From Donghicola eburneus (GTDB lineage Bacteria; Pseudomonadota; Alphaproteobacteria; Rhodobacterales; Rhodobacteraceae), in NCBI RefSeq assembly GCF_900115865.1, contig NZ_FOXY01000006.1:1-64000 (forward strand): a stretch of DNA of 64,000 nucleotides, in the 5' to 3' direction. Of this stretch, positions 17,687 through 26,269 are shown in pieces; the stretch's first letter is position 1; each line of letters starts with the position of its first letter. The notes beneath the pieces were generated by a model, which was given only the letters and a program-made list of their open reading frames with translations, was not told where the DNA came from and made no database searches. Position numbers and translations under genes: made by a program.

Positions 17687-17778
17687 GCGCACACTAAAAA
17701 CGCAGGGTTTTGCGGCGACAAGCTGAAAGTGACACTTGCCGGCCAGTTTTGCGGACACCGACGAAAAAGTGAAGCGGC

Positions 17779-18381
17779 CTAGTGCGGCCACCTGCCGGAT
17801 TTGCGTAGCTCGGTCGAGGATTCGCCGCGCATCGGGATGTTCACAAAACACCAACGCGGCGCGGGCCCCTGCCCCAGTAGACGGCTGTCGCTCATGTCGA
17901 GCCTTGCCTTTTCGAACACCCGTGCCGTTTTGCTGAAACGGGCGGACATACGATCGCCGGGACGGGCCAGAACGCCGACAGGAACCATCTTCACGATGTC
18001 TTGCCAGCGATCCCAACGATGGAAGCCCGCCAGATTATCTGCACCCATGAGCCAGACAAACCGCGCTTGGGGCAGCAGCATTTGCAGGCGCTTCAAAGTT
18101 TCGGCGGTATAACGGGTGCCGATCTGCGCCTCGAAGTCCGATATCTGGACCCGTGGGTGGTCCATTAGGCTCCGGGCCGCTGCAACGCGGTCCGCTATGG
18201 GCGCAGGCCCTTTTGCTTTCAACGGGTTGCCTGGACTCACCAGCCACCAGACCTGATCCAGCCCGAAGCGTTTCAGGGCCTCTCTGGTGATTTGTGCATG
18301 CCCCTGATGCGGGGGGTCAAAGGACCCGCCAAGCAATCCGATCACCTGACCGGGTGCAACATAAGGCAATTTGTAAGGCAT
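17779..18381 (-). CDS. nadD: nicotinate-nucleotide adenylyltransferase
   Basis: Converts nicotinate mononucleotide and ATP to deamido-NAD in NAD synthesis. 200 residues from ATG 18381, where GGAAG sits five bases upstream; the longer frame adds an unlikely hydrophobic leader. The nucleotidyltransferase signature [11 protein letters not shown] is at ~residue 17. The second motif, near the C-terminus, reads [12 protein letters not shown], the family I-S-S-T-x-I-R variant. Length normal. rsfS, often its partner, is not adjacent; dacB follows instead. Confidence 0.94.
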   Translation of the reverse strand: MPYKLPYVAPGQVIGLLGGSFDPPHQGHAQITREALKRFGLDQVWWLVSPGNPLKAKGPAPIADRVAAARSLMDHPRVQISDFEAQIGTRYTAETLKRLQMLLPQARFVWLMGADNLAGFHRWDRWQDIVKMVPVGVLARPGDRMSARFSKTARVFEKARLDMSDSRLLGQGPAPRWCFVNIPMRGESSTELRKSGRWPH

Positions 18382-18576
18382 GCAGGCTTCCGTAAAAAAC
18401 CGGGTCATAAACCCGAGCATAGCTCCGAGTGTCAAGCCAAGCTGGGCCACCGTGTTCAACCATCACAGATTGGCGCTGTAGAAATGCTGTTGAATAGCTT
18501 TCTTTGATTGCCCCTGCGCGGCCCCTTGGATATGACTCCGCCCCAAACCCAGATTACCTGCAAGGAGCGGAAGCCC

Positions 18577-20244
18577 ATGGCATCCTATCAATACGTCTAC
18601 CACATGGACGGCGTGTCCAAGTCCTATCCCGGTGGCAAGAAGTGCTTTGAAAACATCCGCCTCTCGTTCCTGCCCGGCGTGAAAATCGGTGTTGTCGGCG
18701 TCAACGGTGCCGGTAAATCGACGCTGCTGCGCATTATGGCTGGCATCGACAAGGATTTCTCCGGCGAGGCATGGGCGGCCGAAGGCGCGCGCGTTGGCTA
18801 CCTGCCGCAGGAGCCACAGCTAGACGAGTCGCTGACGGTTCGCGAGAACGTTATGCTCGCCGTCGCTGAGAAGAAGGGCAAGATCGACCGCTTCAACGAA
18901 ATCGCCATGCAGATCGCCGAGGATTACACCGACGAGCTGATGGAAGAGATGACCGTCTTGCAGGACCAGATCGACGCAGAAAACCTGTGGGAACTGGACA
19001 GCCAGATTGACGTCGCGATGGAAGCGCTGCGCTGCCCGCCTGATGATGCGGACGTGTCGAAACTGTCCGGCGGTGAAAAGCGCCGCGTTGCCCTGTGCAA
19101 ACTGCTGCTCGAAGCGCCCGACATGCTGCTGCTCGACGAACCGACCAACCACCTTGATGCGGAAACCATCGCGTGGCTGCAGCAGCACTTGATCGACTAC
19201 AAAGGCACCATCCTCTGCGTCACTCACGACCGTTACTTCCTAGATGACATCACAGGCTGGATTCTGGAACTAGACCGTGGTCGTGGCATCCCCTACGAGG
19301 GCAACTACTCGGCATGGCTGGAGCAGAAAGCCAAGCGTCTCGAGCACGAAGCGCGCGAAGACAAAGCCAAGCAGAAAACCCTTGAGCGCGAACTTGAGTG
19401 GATGCGTCAGGGCCAAAAAGCCCGTCAGGCGAAGTCCAAAGCGCGTATCGCGGCCTATAACGAAATGGCCAGCCAGTCCGAGCGTGAAAAGGTCGGCAAA
19501 GCACAGATCGTTATCCCGAACGGTCCTCGTCTGGGTTCCAAGGTTATCGAGGTCGAGAACATCCAGAAGGCCTACGGCGATAAGCTGCTGGTCGAAGGTC
19601 TGAACTTCTCGCTGCCGCCGGGCGGTATCGTCGGCGTGATTGGTCCCAACGGCGCCGGTAAATCGACCCTGTTCAAGATGCTGACCGGTCAGGAACAGCC
19701 CGACAGCGGTTCGGTGAGCTATGGTGACACGGTCAAACTGTCCTACGTAGACCAGTCGCGCGACGATCTGAACGCCGATGACACCGTGTGGGAAGCTATC
19801 TCGGGTGGCGCAGAGCTGATCGAACTGGGGGATGCCTCGGTGAACAGCCGCGCGTACTGCTCCTCCTTCAACTTCAAGGGCGGTGATCAGCAGAAGAAAG
19901 TTGGCCTGCTGTCGGGTGGTGAACGCAACCGTGTCCACATGGCTCGCCTGTTGAAAGAAGGCGGCAACGTGCTGTTGCTTGACGAACCTACCAACGACTT
20001 GGACGTGGAAACCCTGCGTGCTCTGGAAGACGCTCTGGTGGATTTCGCGGGCTGCGCGGTTGTCATCTCGCACGACCGTTTCTTCCTCGACCGTATTTGT
20101 ACCCACATCCTCGCATTCGAGGGTGAGGCGCACGTTGAATGGTTCGAAGGCAACTTCGAAGATTACGAAGAGGACAAGAAGCGCCGTCTCGGTCCCGACG
20201 CGCTGGAGCCCAAGCGCATCAAGCACAAGAAGTTCTCGCGCTAA
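18577..20244 (+). CDS. ettA: energy-dependent translational throttle protein EttA (ABC-F)
   Basis: Ribosome-binding ABC-F ATPase that gates the first peptide bond according to ATP/ADP level. 555 residues. The start at 18577 follows AAGGAG by nine bases; the extra upstream codons are not coding. Two ABC cassettes: Walker A G-V-N-G-A-G-K-S-T near 40 and G-P-N-G-A-G-K-S-T near 357; signatures L-S-G-G-E-K-R-R and L-S-G-G-E-R-N-R; a basic coiled linker (W-M-R-Q-G-Q-K-A-R-Q-A-K) between them, and the arm region inside domain 1. Length and the opening Y-Q-Y-V-Y match EttA rather than Uup or drug-resistance ABC-Fs. A hairpin terminator follows. Confidence 0.96.
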   Translation: MASYQYVYHMDGVSKSYPGGKKCFENIRLSFLPGVKIGVVGVNGAGKSTLLRIMAGIDKDFSGEAWAAEGARVGYLPQEPQLDESLTVRENVMLAVAEKKGKIDRFNEIAMQIAEDYTDELMEEMTVLQDQIDAENLWELDSQIDVAMEALRCPPDDADVSKLSGGEKRRVALCKLLLEAPDMLLLDEPTNHLDAETIAWLQQHLIDYKGTILCVTHDRYFLDDITGWILELDRGRGIPYEGNYSAWLEQKAKRLEHEAREDKAKQKTLERELEWMRQGQKARQAKSKARIAAYNEMASQSEREKVGKAQIVIPNGPRLGSKVIEVENIQKAYGDKLLVEGLNFSLPPGGIVGVIGPNGAGKSTLFKMLTGQEQPDSGSVSYGDTVKLSYVDQSRDDLNADDTVWEAISGGAELIELGDASVNSRAYCSSFNFKGGDQQKKVGLLSGGERNRVHMARLLKEGGNVLLLDEPTNDLDVETLRALEDALVDFAGCAVVISHDRFFLDRICTHILAFEGEAHVEWFEGNFEDYEEDKKRRLGPDALEPKRIKHKKFSR

Positions 20245-20272
20245 TCCGCGACAATTTCGGCGAAATCATGCG

Positions 20273-20304
20273 AACCGGAGGTGCTGCGAAGTATCTCCGG
20301 TTTT
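20273..20304 (+). terminator. rho-independent terminator after ettA
   Basis: Perfect 8-bp arms AACCGGAG (20273-20280) and CTCCGGTT (20295-20302), 14-base loop, followed by a short T-run (TTTT, 20301-20304). Confidence 0.65.
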
Positions 20305-20375
20305 GCATGGGTTGAACAGAGCGCCCGTCTGAAGCAATCTGTTTCTGTATTGTTATCAGTTTTCCGGAGTTTGCG

Positions 20376-20768
20376 ATGCTTGCGTCGTCCAGATTTGTTC
20401 AGCAAATCACGATGATTCCTGGCGCGTTCCAGGCCATCTCTGCCCAAGATGAGTTATTTAACCACTGCGACACCAATGAATATATGTGGAGCGGTGAAGG
20501 CGCCCGTCAGGTGCGTTGGGATTTTACGTTTGATCAGCCCTTCGCCGCGCCACCGGTTGTGTCGGCGGGCCTGTCTGGGATGGACAGTTCCCAGTCAGAA
20601 AACCTGCGATTTAATATCCGCTGCACCGAGATTACCGCCGAAGGCTTCACCCTTCTGTTTGACACATGGGACAACACGCGGATCGCGCGTGCTGGCGTAT
20701 CGTGGTCAGCGCACGGCATTGCGGTGGGCAAAGCGCGGGGTCCAATCGCCGCTAAAGCCAAGGATTAA
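20376..20768 (+). CDS. H-type lectin domain protein
   Basis: 130 residues; GGAG six bases before ATG 20376. The C-terminal ~75 residues follow the H-type lectin fold: F-T-F-D-Q-P-F...P-P-V-V-S-A-G-L near 55, D-S-S-Q near 70, E-G-F-T-L-L-F-D-T-W-D-N-T-R-I near 95, and a closing V-S-W-S-A-H-G. In invertebrate agglutinins this fold binds N-acetylgalactosamine; bacterial roles are poorly known. There is no signal peptide, so it is either cytoplasmic or exported without one. Convergent with the arylesterase, whose stop directly abuts its own. Confidence 0.78.
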   Translation: MLASSRFVQQITMIPGAFQAISAQDELFNHCDTNEYMWSGEGARQVRWDFTFDQPFAAPPVVSAGLSGMDSSQSENLRFNIRCTEITAEGFTLLFDTWDNTRIARAGVSWSAHGIAVGKARGPIAAKAKD

Positions 20769-21464
20769 TTAACGGGATTTGTTCGCTAATTCAACCACAT
20801 AGGGACCAAGATCGGCGACGATCTTGGCCACGCCTTCGGCATTGGGGTGGATGCCGTCTGGCTGCATATAGGTGCGGATGTTTTCTTCGGTGATGCCATC
20901 TTCGGTCAGCGCGTCGAAAAAACTATGATAATAGAGGGTGTCGTGCGCTTCGGCCAGCTCTGGGTACATGGACTCGAAAGCCTCTTTGTAGGCAGTGCCG
21001 TAATTAGAAGTGGCTGTCATGCCGACCAGCAGGACGTCCACGCCCCTTTCCTCGGCGGCCAATAGAATTCCCTCTAGGTTTGCGCGACTGACCGCAGGGT
21101 CGATCCCGCGCAGCAGATCGTTGCCGCCCAATGCCACGATCATTGCGTCGACGTTATCGGTCAGCGTCCAGTCCACGCGCGAGAGCCCTCCTGCAGTGGT
21201 GTCGCCCGACACTCCAGCGTTCAAAACCTCGACGTCCTCGCCGCGCGCGGTCAGCCAGTCCTGCAATTGTGGGACAAAGCCCTCGCCCTGCGGCAGACCA
21301 TAGCCTTGGGTTAGGCTGTCACCCAGAGCGGCAATAGTGACTTCGGCGGCAAGCGCGGACGTGGTTGTGCAGACGCAAACAGCTAAAGCTGCGACCAAAC
21401 TCTTGCTGCCGTTGCGAAAGGCCCCATATCCAACCGATATGCCTGAAAGGATTTGCGCTGACAT
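20769..21464 (-). CDS. arylesterase / lysophospholipase L1-like SGNH hydrolase (TesA family)
   Basis: 231 residues. The start at 21464 is supported by GGAGG five bases upstream. A signal peptide spans ~residues 20-39 (S-L-V-A-A-L-A-V-C-V, cleavage after A-L-A). SGNH blocks: G-D-S-L-T (block I), the Gly in V-S-G-D-T-T-A-G-G (II), G-G-N-D-L-L (III), and D-G-I-H-P (V, catalytic Asp/His). A periplasmic esterase/thioesterase. It is divergent from the YbbA/YbbP-like exporter genes, the same arrangement as tesA-ybbA-ybbP in enterobacteria. The two start codons overlap (see findings). Confidence 0.92.
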   Translation of the reverse strand: MSAQILSGISVGYGAFRNGSKSLVAALAVCVCTTTSALAAEVTIAALGDSLTQGYGLPQGEGFVPQLQDWLTARGEDVEVLNAGVSGDTTAGGLSRVDWTLTDNVDAMIVALGGNDLLRGIDPAVSRANLEGILLAAEERGVDVLLVGMTATSNYGTAYKEAFESMYPELAEAHDTLYYHSFFDALTEDGITEENIRTYMQPDGIHPNAEGVAKIVADLGPYVVELANKSR

Positions 21465-22149
21465 GAGTACCTCCGTTCTTTCCCTCAAAGATGTGAGTTT
21501 GACGCTGGATGGCAATGCTGGTCCGGTCACAATCCTGCAAGACATCTCTCTTGAGGTCGAAAAAGGTGAGTCTCTAGCGTTGGTCGGACCATCGGGCTCG
21601 GGCAAGTCGTCGTTGCTGATGCTTCTTGGTGGTCTGGAGCGGGCAACGGAGGGCAAGATAACCTGTTTGGGCGAAGATCTGACCGCTGTGAATGAAGATC
21701 GCCTTGCACGGTTTCGGCGCGATCACATGGGCGTTGTGTTCCAATCCTTTCACCTCATCCCAACCATGACAGCGCTAGAGAATGTTGCGACCCCGCTAGA
21801 GTTGGCTGGGGTTGCTGACGCAATGGCTCGCGCCGCTGCAGAACTCGAGGCCGTCGGACTTGGCCACCGCTCTGGCCACTATCCTGGTCAAATGTCAGGC
21901 GGAGAGCAGCAGCGTGTCGCGCTTGCCCGCGCTGTCGCAACCCGCCCGAAAATTCTATTGGCCGATGAGCCAACAGGCAATCTGGATGGCGCCAACGGTG
22001 ATGCCGTGATCAAACTGCTCTTCGACTTGCGCGATCGTCATGGCGCGACCCTGATCCTTGTGACCCATGCGCCGGAATTGGCAGGGCGGTGTGACCGTCA
22101 GCTTCGCCTCACCGATGGCAAAATTGTTCGTACGGAGCAGGCTGCATGA
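21463..22149 (+). CDS. ABC transporter ATP-binding protein (YbbA-like)
   Basis: 228 residues, LolD/MacB-type ATPase. Walker [10 protein letters not shown] near 46, Q-loop V-F-Q-S-F-H-L-I-P near 95, signature M-S-G-G-E-Q-Q-R near 145, Walker [13 protein letters not shown] near 165. The start at 21463 is preferred: upstream codons lie inside the divergent esterase gene. It overlaps the permease gene by four bases. Likely partner function: ATP-driven movement or extraction of a lipid or lipid-linked substrate at the inner membrane, together with the permease and the periplasmic esterase; the substrate is not known. Confidence 0.9.
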   Translation: MSTSVLSLKDVSLTLDGNAGPVTILQDISLEVEKGESLALVGPSGSGKSSLLMLLGGLERATEGKITCLGEDLTAVNEDRLARFRRDHMGVVFQSFHLIPTMTALENVATPLELAGVADAMARAAAELEAVGLGHRSGHYPGQMSGGEQQRVALARAVATRPKILLADEPTGNLDGANGDAVIKLLFDLRDRHGATLILVTHAPELAGRCDRQLRLTDGKIVRTEQAA

Positions 22150-24662
22150 GCCTCCCCTTACCTCTTCGTTTCGCGTTTCGAGAACTGCGCGGCGGCTTGC
22201 GCGGTTTTTACATTTTTCTAGCATGTTTGGCGCTTGGGGTCGCAGCAATCTCTGCGGTTGGCACCGTTCGCAGTGCCATCGACCAAGGGATTTCCTCCGA
22301 AGGCGCGGCACTTTTGGGCGGTGACGCTGAGATTGAACTGACCTACCGCTCTGCCAGTGCAGATGAACTGGCGTGGATGGAGAGTGTGTCTGAAGCCCTA
22401 TCCGCGATCGTCGATTTCAGATCGATGGCTGTTGCGGGCGAAGAACGCGGCCTGACGCAGGTGAAGGCCGTCGACAGCGCTTATCCGCTGGTTGGTGCGG
22501 TCCAGCTCTCACCCTCCATGCCGCTTGAAGTTGCCTTGGCTGGCAATGGCTCTCTACCAGGCGGAATCATGGCGCCTGCTCTGGTTGATCGACTTGGCCT
22601 GCAGGTCGGAGACAATTTTTTATTGGGCGATCAAGAATTTGTCTTGATGGCAGAATTGGTCAGAGAGCCTGATGACGCGGGGGCTGGCTTTGGCCTTGGC
22701 CCGCGCACCATCGTCAGGACACAGGATTTGGCTGCGTCGGGGCTACTGACCCCCGGTTCGATTTACGAAACCGACTACCGGCTGCTGCTCCCAGAGGGCA
22801 CCGATTTGGACGCCACACGCGAAATGGCCGAAGATACATTTTCTGGCGCAGGCATTCGTTGGCGAGACTCCCGCGATGGTGCGCCCGGCGTCTCGCGATT
22901 TGTAGACCGACTCAGTTCATTTTTGGTAATCGTCGGCCTGTCGGGGCTCGCGGTTGGTGGGGTCGGTGTCTCGGCTGCGGTCAGGGCCTACTTGGCGGGG
23001 AAAACCGGTGTCATAGCCACGCTCAGGACTCTCGGGGCGAGCCGCCGGACGATCTTCCTAACCTACTTTCTGCAAATTGCGATCCTGAGCGCAGTTGGCA
23101 TTACGCTTGGCCTAATTCTAGGGGCGGGCTTGCCACTTTTGCTCGCGCCGCTGATTGCAGAGAGCCTTCCTATTCCGGCCGTTTTCTCAATCTATTGGCT
23201 ACCTTTGATTGAGGCTGCTCTTTACGGCACCCTCGCTGCGCTTCTGTTTACGCTCTGGCCCCTCGCCCGAACCGAAGAGGTCCGACCCGCAACCCTTTTC
23301 CGTGACGCGATGGCGAGTGCGAAATTATTGCCGCGCCTCCCATATGTCATTGCTGCTGCACTTCTTCTGGCCGCATTGGTTGGCGCAGCGGTCGCCTTTT
23401 CTGCAGCGGCGGCACTTACTTTGTGGACCGCTGCCGGTATCGCGGGCGCTCTGTTTGTGCTGGCTTTGGCTGCGGCTGGAACGCGAAAATTAGCACGTGG
23501 GGCCAGCCACCGCCGACGTCAAACTGGTCCATTACGCTGGGCTCTCGCTGCGGTTGGTGGCCCACAGCAAGAGACCGGAGCTGTCATTCTGTCTTTGGGT
23601 TTGGGATTGTCAGTGCTGGCTGCCGTTGGGCAAATCGACGGAAACCTGCGTAACGCGATTTCACGAGATCTACCGGATGTGGCCCCGAGCTACTTTTTCG
23701 TCGATATCCAGCCCGATCAGCTTGATGGGTTCATGGAGCGCGTCACGAATGATCCGGCTGTAAGCCGTGTGGATACTGCGCCGATGCTGCGCGGCGTGAT
23801 TACGCAAATCAATGGCATCCCTGCCCGCGAAGTCGCCCCTGACCACTGGGTGGTGCGTGGGGATCGCGGGATCACATATGCAGCGAAGCCGGACAGCCGC
23901 ACGACAGTCACCCAAGGCAGCTTTTGGCCCGAAGATTACACCGGCGATCCACAAATTTCGTTCGCAGCCGAAGAGGCCGAGGAATTGGGGCTATCCCTTG
24001 GCGATACCCTGACTGTGAACGTTCTTGGTCGTGACATCGCAGGCACGATCACCAGTTTTCGCGACGTCGACTTTTCGACGGCGGGAATCGGCTTTGTCCT
24101 AACGATGAACCCGGCAGCGCTTTCAGGCGCGCCGCATACCCACATTGCGACGGTCTATGCGACCCAAGAAGCCGAGGGCGCGATTCTGCGCGATGTTTCG
24201 ACCGCCTATCCGAATGTGACTGCCATCGGCGTCAGGGACGCGATCAACCGGGTTGCAGAGGTCATGTCTGGCATTGCTGCGGCCACGTCGTACGGCGCCG
24301 GCATGACCCTGCTCACGGGTTTCTTGGTGCTCATTGGCGCGTCCGCAGCGGGTGAGCGGGGTCGAACCTATGAGGCGGCAATCCTGAAAACGATTGGCGC
24401 GACCCGTGGGCAAATTCTTAATAGCTTTGCCTTGCGCGCCATGCTGATGGGCGCTGCCGCGGGCGTGGTCGGCCTGATTGCTGGGATCGCAGCTGGTTGG
24501 AGCGTTAGCCATTTCGTAATGGAAACCGATTTCTCGGTAATTTGGTCCTCTGCCGTAATTATTATCGCTGGTGGGATCGGTGCGAACCTTATTGCGGGGC
24601 TTGCCTTTGCGTGGCGGCCATTGGCCGCGCGCCCCGCAGGCGTTCTGAGGGCGCGCGACTAA
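22146..24662 (+). CDS. FtsX-like ABC permease (YbbP-like)
   Basis: 838 residues, the large inner-membrane partner of the preceding ATPase. The first helix is near residues 20-45. A periplasmic domain follows to ~250, then a set of helices (V-I-V-G-L-S-G-L-A-V near 260, then further segments to ~440), a second periplasmic domain (~480-690), and a final FtsX module of three to four helices (from ~705). This duplicated FtsX architecture is that of YbbP. Conserved cytoplasmic R-T-Y-E-A-A-I-L-K-T-I-G-A-T-R marks the coupling helix. Translation is coupled by an ATGA overlap. Confidence 0.9.
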   Translation: MSLPLPLRFAFRELRGGLRGFYIFLACLALGVAAISAVGTVRSAIDQGISSEGAALLGGDAEIELTYRSASADELAWMESVSEALSAIVDFRSMAVAGEERGLTQVKAVDSAYPLVGAVQLSPSMPLEVALAGNGSLPGGIMAPALVDRLGLQVGDNFLLGDQEFVLMAELVREPDDAGAGFGLGPRTIVRTQDLAASGLLTPGSIYETDYRLLLPEGTDLDATREMAEDTFSGAGIRWRDSRDGAPGVSRFVDRLSSFLVIVGLSGLAVGGVGVSAAVRAYLAGKTGVIATLRTLGASRRTIFLTYFLQIAILSAVGITLGLILGAGLPLLLAPLIAESLPIPAVFSIYWLPLIEAALYGTLAALLFTLWPLARTEEVRPATLFRDAMASAKLLPRLPYVIAAALLLAALVGAAVAFSAAAALTLWTAAGIAGALFVLALAAAGTRKLARGASHRRRQTGPLRWALAAVGGPQQETGAVILSLGLGLSVLAAVGQIDGNLRNAISRDLPDVAPSYFFVDIQPDQLDGFMERVTNDPAVSRVDTAPMLRGVITQINGIPAREVAPDHWVVRGDRGITYAAKPDSRTTVTQGSFWPEDYTGDPQISFAAEEAEELGLSLGDTLTVNVLGRDIAGTITSFRDVDFSTAGIGFVLTMNPAALSGAPHTHIATVYATQEAEGAILRDVSTAYPNVTAIGVRDAINRVAEVMSGIAAATSYGAGMTLLTGFLVLIGASAAGERGRTYEAAILKTIGATRGQILNSFALRAMLMGAAAGVVGLIAGIAAGWSVSHFVMETDFSVIWSSAVIIIAGGIGANLIAGLAFAWRPLAARPAGVLRARD

Positions 24663-24664
24663 AG

Positions 24665-25114
24665 TCAGCGCGCCTTGACCGAGGTGAGGCCGCTTGCGAA
24701 TTGAACAATGCCGGCCATTTGAAGGGCGCCGACATGTCGCCCCACCTCGCGTCCGTTTCGAAATCCGATCATCGCGGGAATGCCGCGGATGTTGTAGCGT
24801 CCGTTGACGGTCTGATGCTGCTCCGTATTCAGCTTGGCCAAGCGCACCGATCCCTTGAGGCGTTCTGCCGCCATGCTAAATTGGGGCGCCATCGCGCGGC
24901 AGGGACCGCACCACGGTGCCCAAAAGTCGACGACCAAGGGTAGCGCAGTGTCCTGAGCCGCTTTTTGCAAGGTAGACGGGGAGATTTCGGCGACCTTGCC
25001 GGTAATCAGCCAGCCGCCGCACTTTCCGCATTTCGGGTTGTCACCCAATTTTTCTGGCGGGACGCGGTTGGGCGTTCCGCAATCCAGGCAGGTCAGTCTA
25101 TCGTTCTGTGCCAT
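24665..25114 (-). CDS. trxC: thioredoxin 2
   Basis: 149-residue cytoplasmic thiol-disulfide reductase. Start ATG 25114 has GGAGG upstream. The N-terminal zinc-binding extension (C-L-D-C near 9 and C-G-K-C near 30) separates TrxC from ordinary thioredoxin. The thioredoxin fold follows with F-W-A-P-W-C-G-P-C near 72 and the cis-proline loop R-G-I-P-A near 115. TrxC is a typical oxidative-stress thioredoxin. Convergent with the permease gene (two bases between stops). Confidence 0.95.
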   Translation of the reverse strand: MAQNDRLTCLDCGTPNRVPPEKLGDNPKCGKCGGWLITGKVAEISPSTLQKAAQDTALPLVVDFWAPWCGPCRAMAPQFSMAAERLKGSVRLAKLNTEQHQTVNGRYNIRGIPAMIGFRNGREVGRHVGALQMAGIVQFASGLTSVKAR

Positions 25115-25259
25115 GCCATCCTCCGATATATACATTCATGTAATGATATGTATTTCGCACTGATTAGCTTCAACCCCTCTTGCGTGAGAACGGCCGCCAT
25201 CGCAACCAAGGCCGCATCGGGAGTTGACGTTTCTGTGCCAAAGCCCCACTTCTCGGGCC

Positions 25260-25817
25260 ATGGCAGATCCATTCTTTTTCGGCTACGGCAGCCTAGTGAA
25301 CCGAACCACCCACGTCTACGAGGACGCCCACCGCGCCAAAGCCTCTGGCTGGCGTCGGACTTGGCGGCACACGGCATTGCATCCGGCCCCATTTCTAACC
25401 GCGATCCCCTGCGAGAAAACGGAAATTGATGGACTTATTGCTCATGTGCCTGGGGGCGATTGGGCGGCTCTGGATGCGCGCGAAACTGGCTATGACCGTT
25501 TGCCTGCGACCCATCAGGTCACCCACCCCGTTGAGCGCAACATTGAAGTGGCAATCTATTCGGTTCCTGAGAAACTCGAGATACCTGACCTGCGGCATCC
25601 CATTCTGCTGAGCTATCTGGATGTGGTTATTCAGGGCTACCTACGCGAGTTCGGCGAGGCTGGTGCACTTCGGTTTTTCGAGACCACCGATGGTTGGGAT
25701 GCCCCGATCAAGGATGATCGCGACACGCCCGAGTATCCGCGACATAGAGTTCTAAGCCCCCAAGAGACCGATTTCGTTGATGCGCAACTTCGCGCTCTTG
25801 GCGTTGCTCCGATTTAA
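25260..25817 (+). CDS. gamma-glutamylcyclotransferase-like protein
   Basis: 185 residues from ATG 25260; the open frame to 25224 starts with TTG and is less likely. The opening F-F-F-G-Y-G-S-L-V-N is the substrate-binding Y-G-S-L loop of the GGCT/AIG2-like fold, and W-A-A-L-D-A-R-E-T-G-Y near 75 supplies the conserved acidic E. The fold is used for cyclising gamma-glutamyl amino acids, as in glutathione turnover; the exact substrate is not shown by sequence. No partner genes adjoin. Confidence 0.78.
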   Translation: MADPFFFGYGSLVNRTTHVYEDAHRAKASGWRRTWRHTALHPAPFLTAIPCEKTEIDGLIAHVPGGDWAALDARETGYDRLPATHQVTHPVERNIEVAIYSVPEKLEIPDLRHPILLSYLDVVIQGYLREFGEAGALRFFETTDGWDAPIKDDRDTPEYPRHRVLSPQETDFVDAQLRALGVAPI

Positions 25818-25883
25818 AAATAGGCGGAACCAAATCACGTCCAGAGCGTTCTCTAAACATCAGTTATTTAAGGAGTTTGAGAG

Positions 25884-26084
25884 ATGAACTGGGATATTGT
25901 CGAAGGTAAATGGGACCAATTCAAAGGTAGCGCCAAAGAGAAGTGGGGCGACATGACCGATGATGACGTCACCGAGATGGAAGGCAAGCGCGACAAAGTC
26001 GTGGGCAAGCTTCAGGAGAAGTACGGCTGGACCAAAGAGAAGGCCGAGCAGGAAGCGGATGCTTTCCTGAGCGAGAACGCCTAA
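25884..26084 (+). CDS. CsbD family stress-response protein
   Basis: 66 residues, strongly charged. Starts M-N-W-D-I-V-E-G-K-W-D-Q-F-K-G, the classic CsbD opening, and contains W-G-D-M-T-D-D and the closing G-W-T-K-E-K-A-E. AAGGAG precedes the start at a good distance. CsbD-like proteins (E. coli YjbJ) are abundant in stressed or stationary cells; the molecular role is unknown. A strong hairpin terminator follows, so it is a single-gene transcript. Confidence 0.93.
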   Translation: MNWDIVEGKWDQFKGSAKEKWGDMTDDDVTEMEGKRDKVVGKLQEKYGWTKEKAEQEADAFLSENA

Positions 26085-26106
26085 GCCTCAGATCAATGTA
26101 ATTCGC

Positions 26107-26138
26107 AAAGGGCGGGCCAGATGATTGGCCCGCCCTTT
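26107..26138. terminator. strong hairpin terminator after csbD-like gene
   Basis: Perfect 13-bp arms (26107-26119 and 26126-26138, AAAGGGCGGGCCA and its complement) around a 6-base loop; the arms carry A3/T3 ends, so it can work in either direction. Confidence 0.8.
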
Positions 26139-26269
26139 GTGCGCGAGCAGCCCCTTGACGGGGCCTGTGCAACGCGAAACAACGAGAGAAGTCTTTTCCA
26201 AGGCTATCGATTCAGCGGGCCCCGCCCCCACCCTATGCAAGGCACAAAGTGCGCCGGTAGGAGACTTCC

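Noticed and set aside
16190..18016. 608-residue version of DacB
   Set aside because: The extra N-terminal part overlaps nadD out of frame; the Tat signal and SxxK spacing show the start at 17686.
19270..20226. 318-codon open frame antisense to ettA
   Set aside because: Mirror of a strongly conserved ABC-F gene; peptide is low-information and has no start signal.
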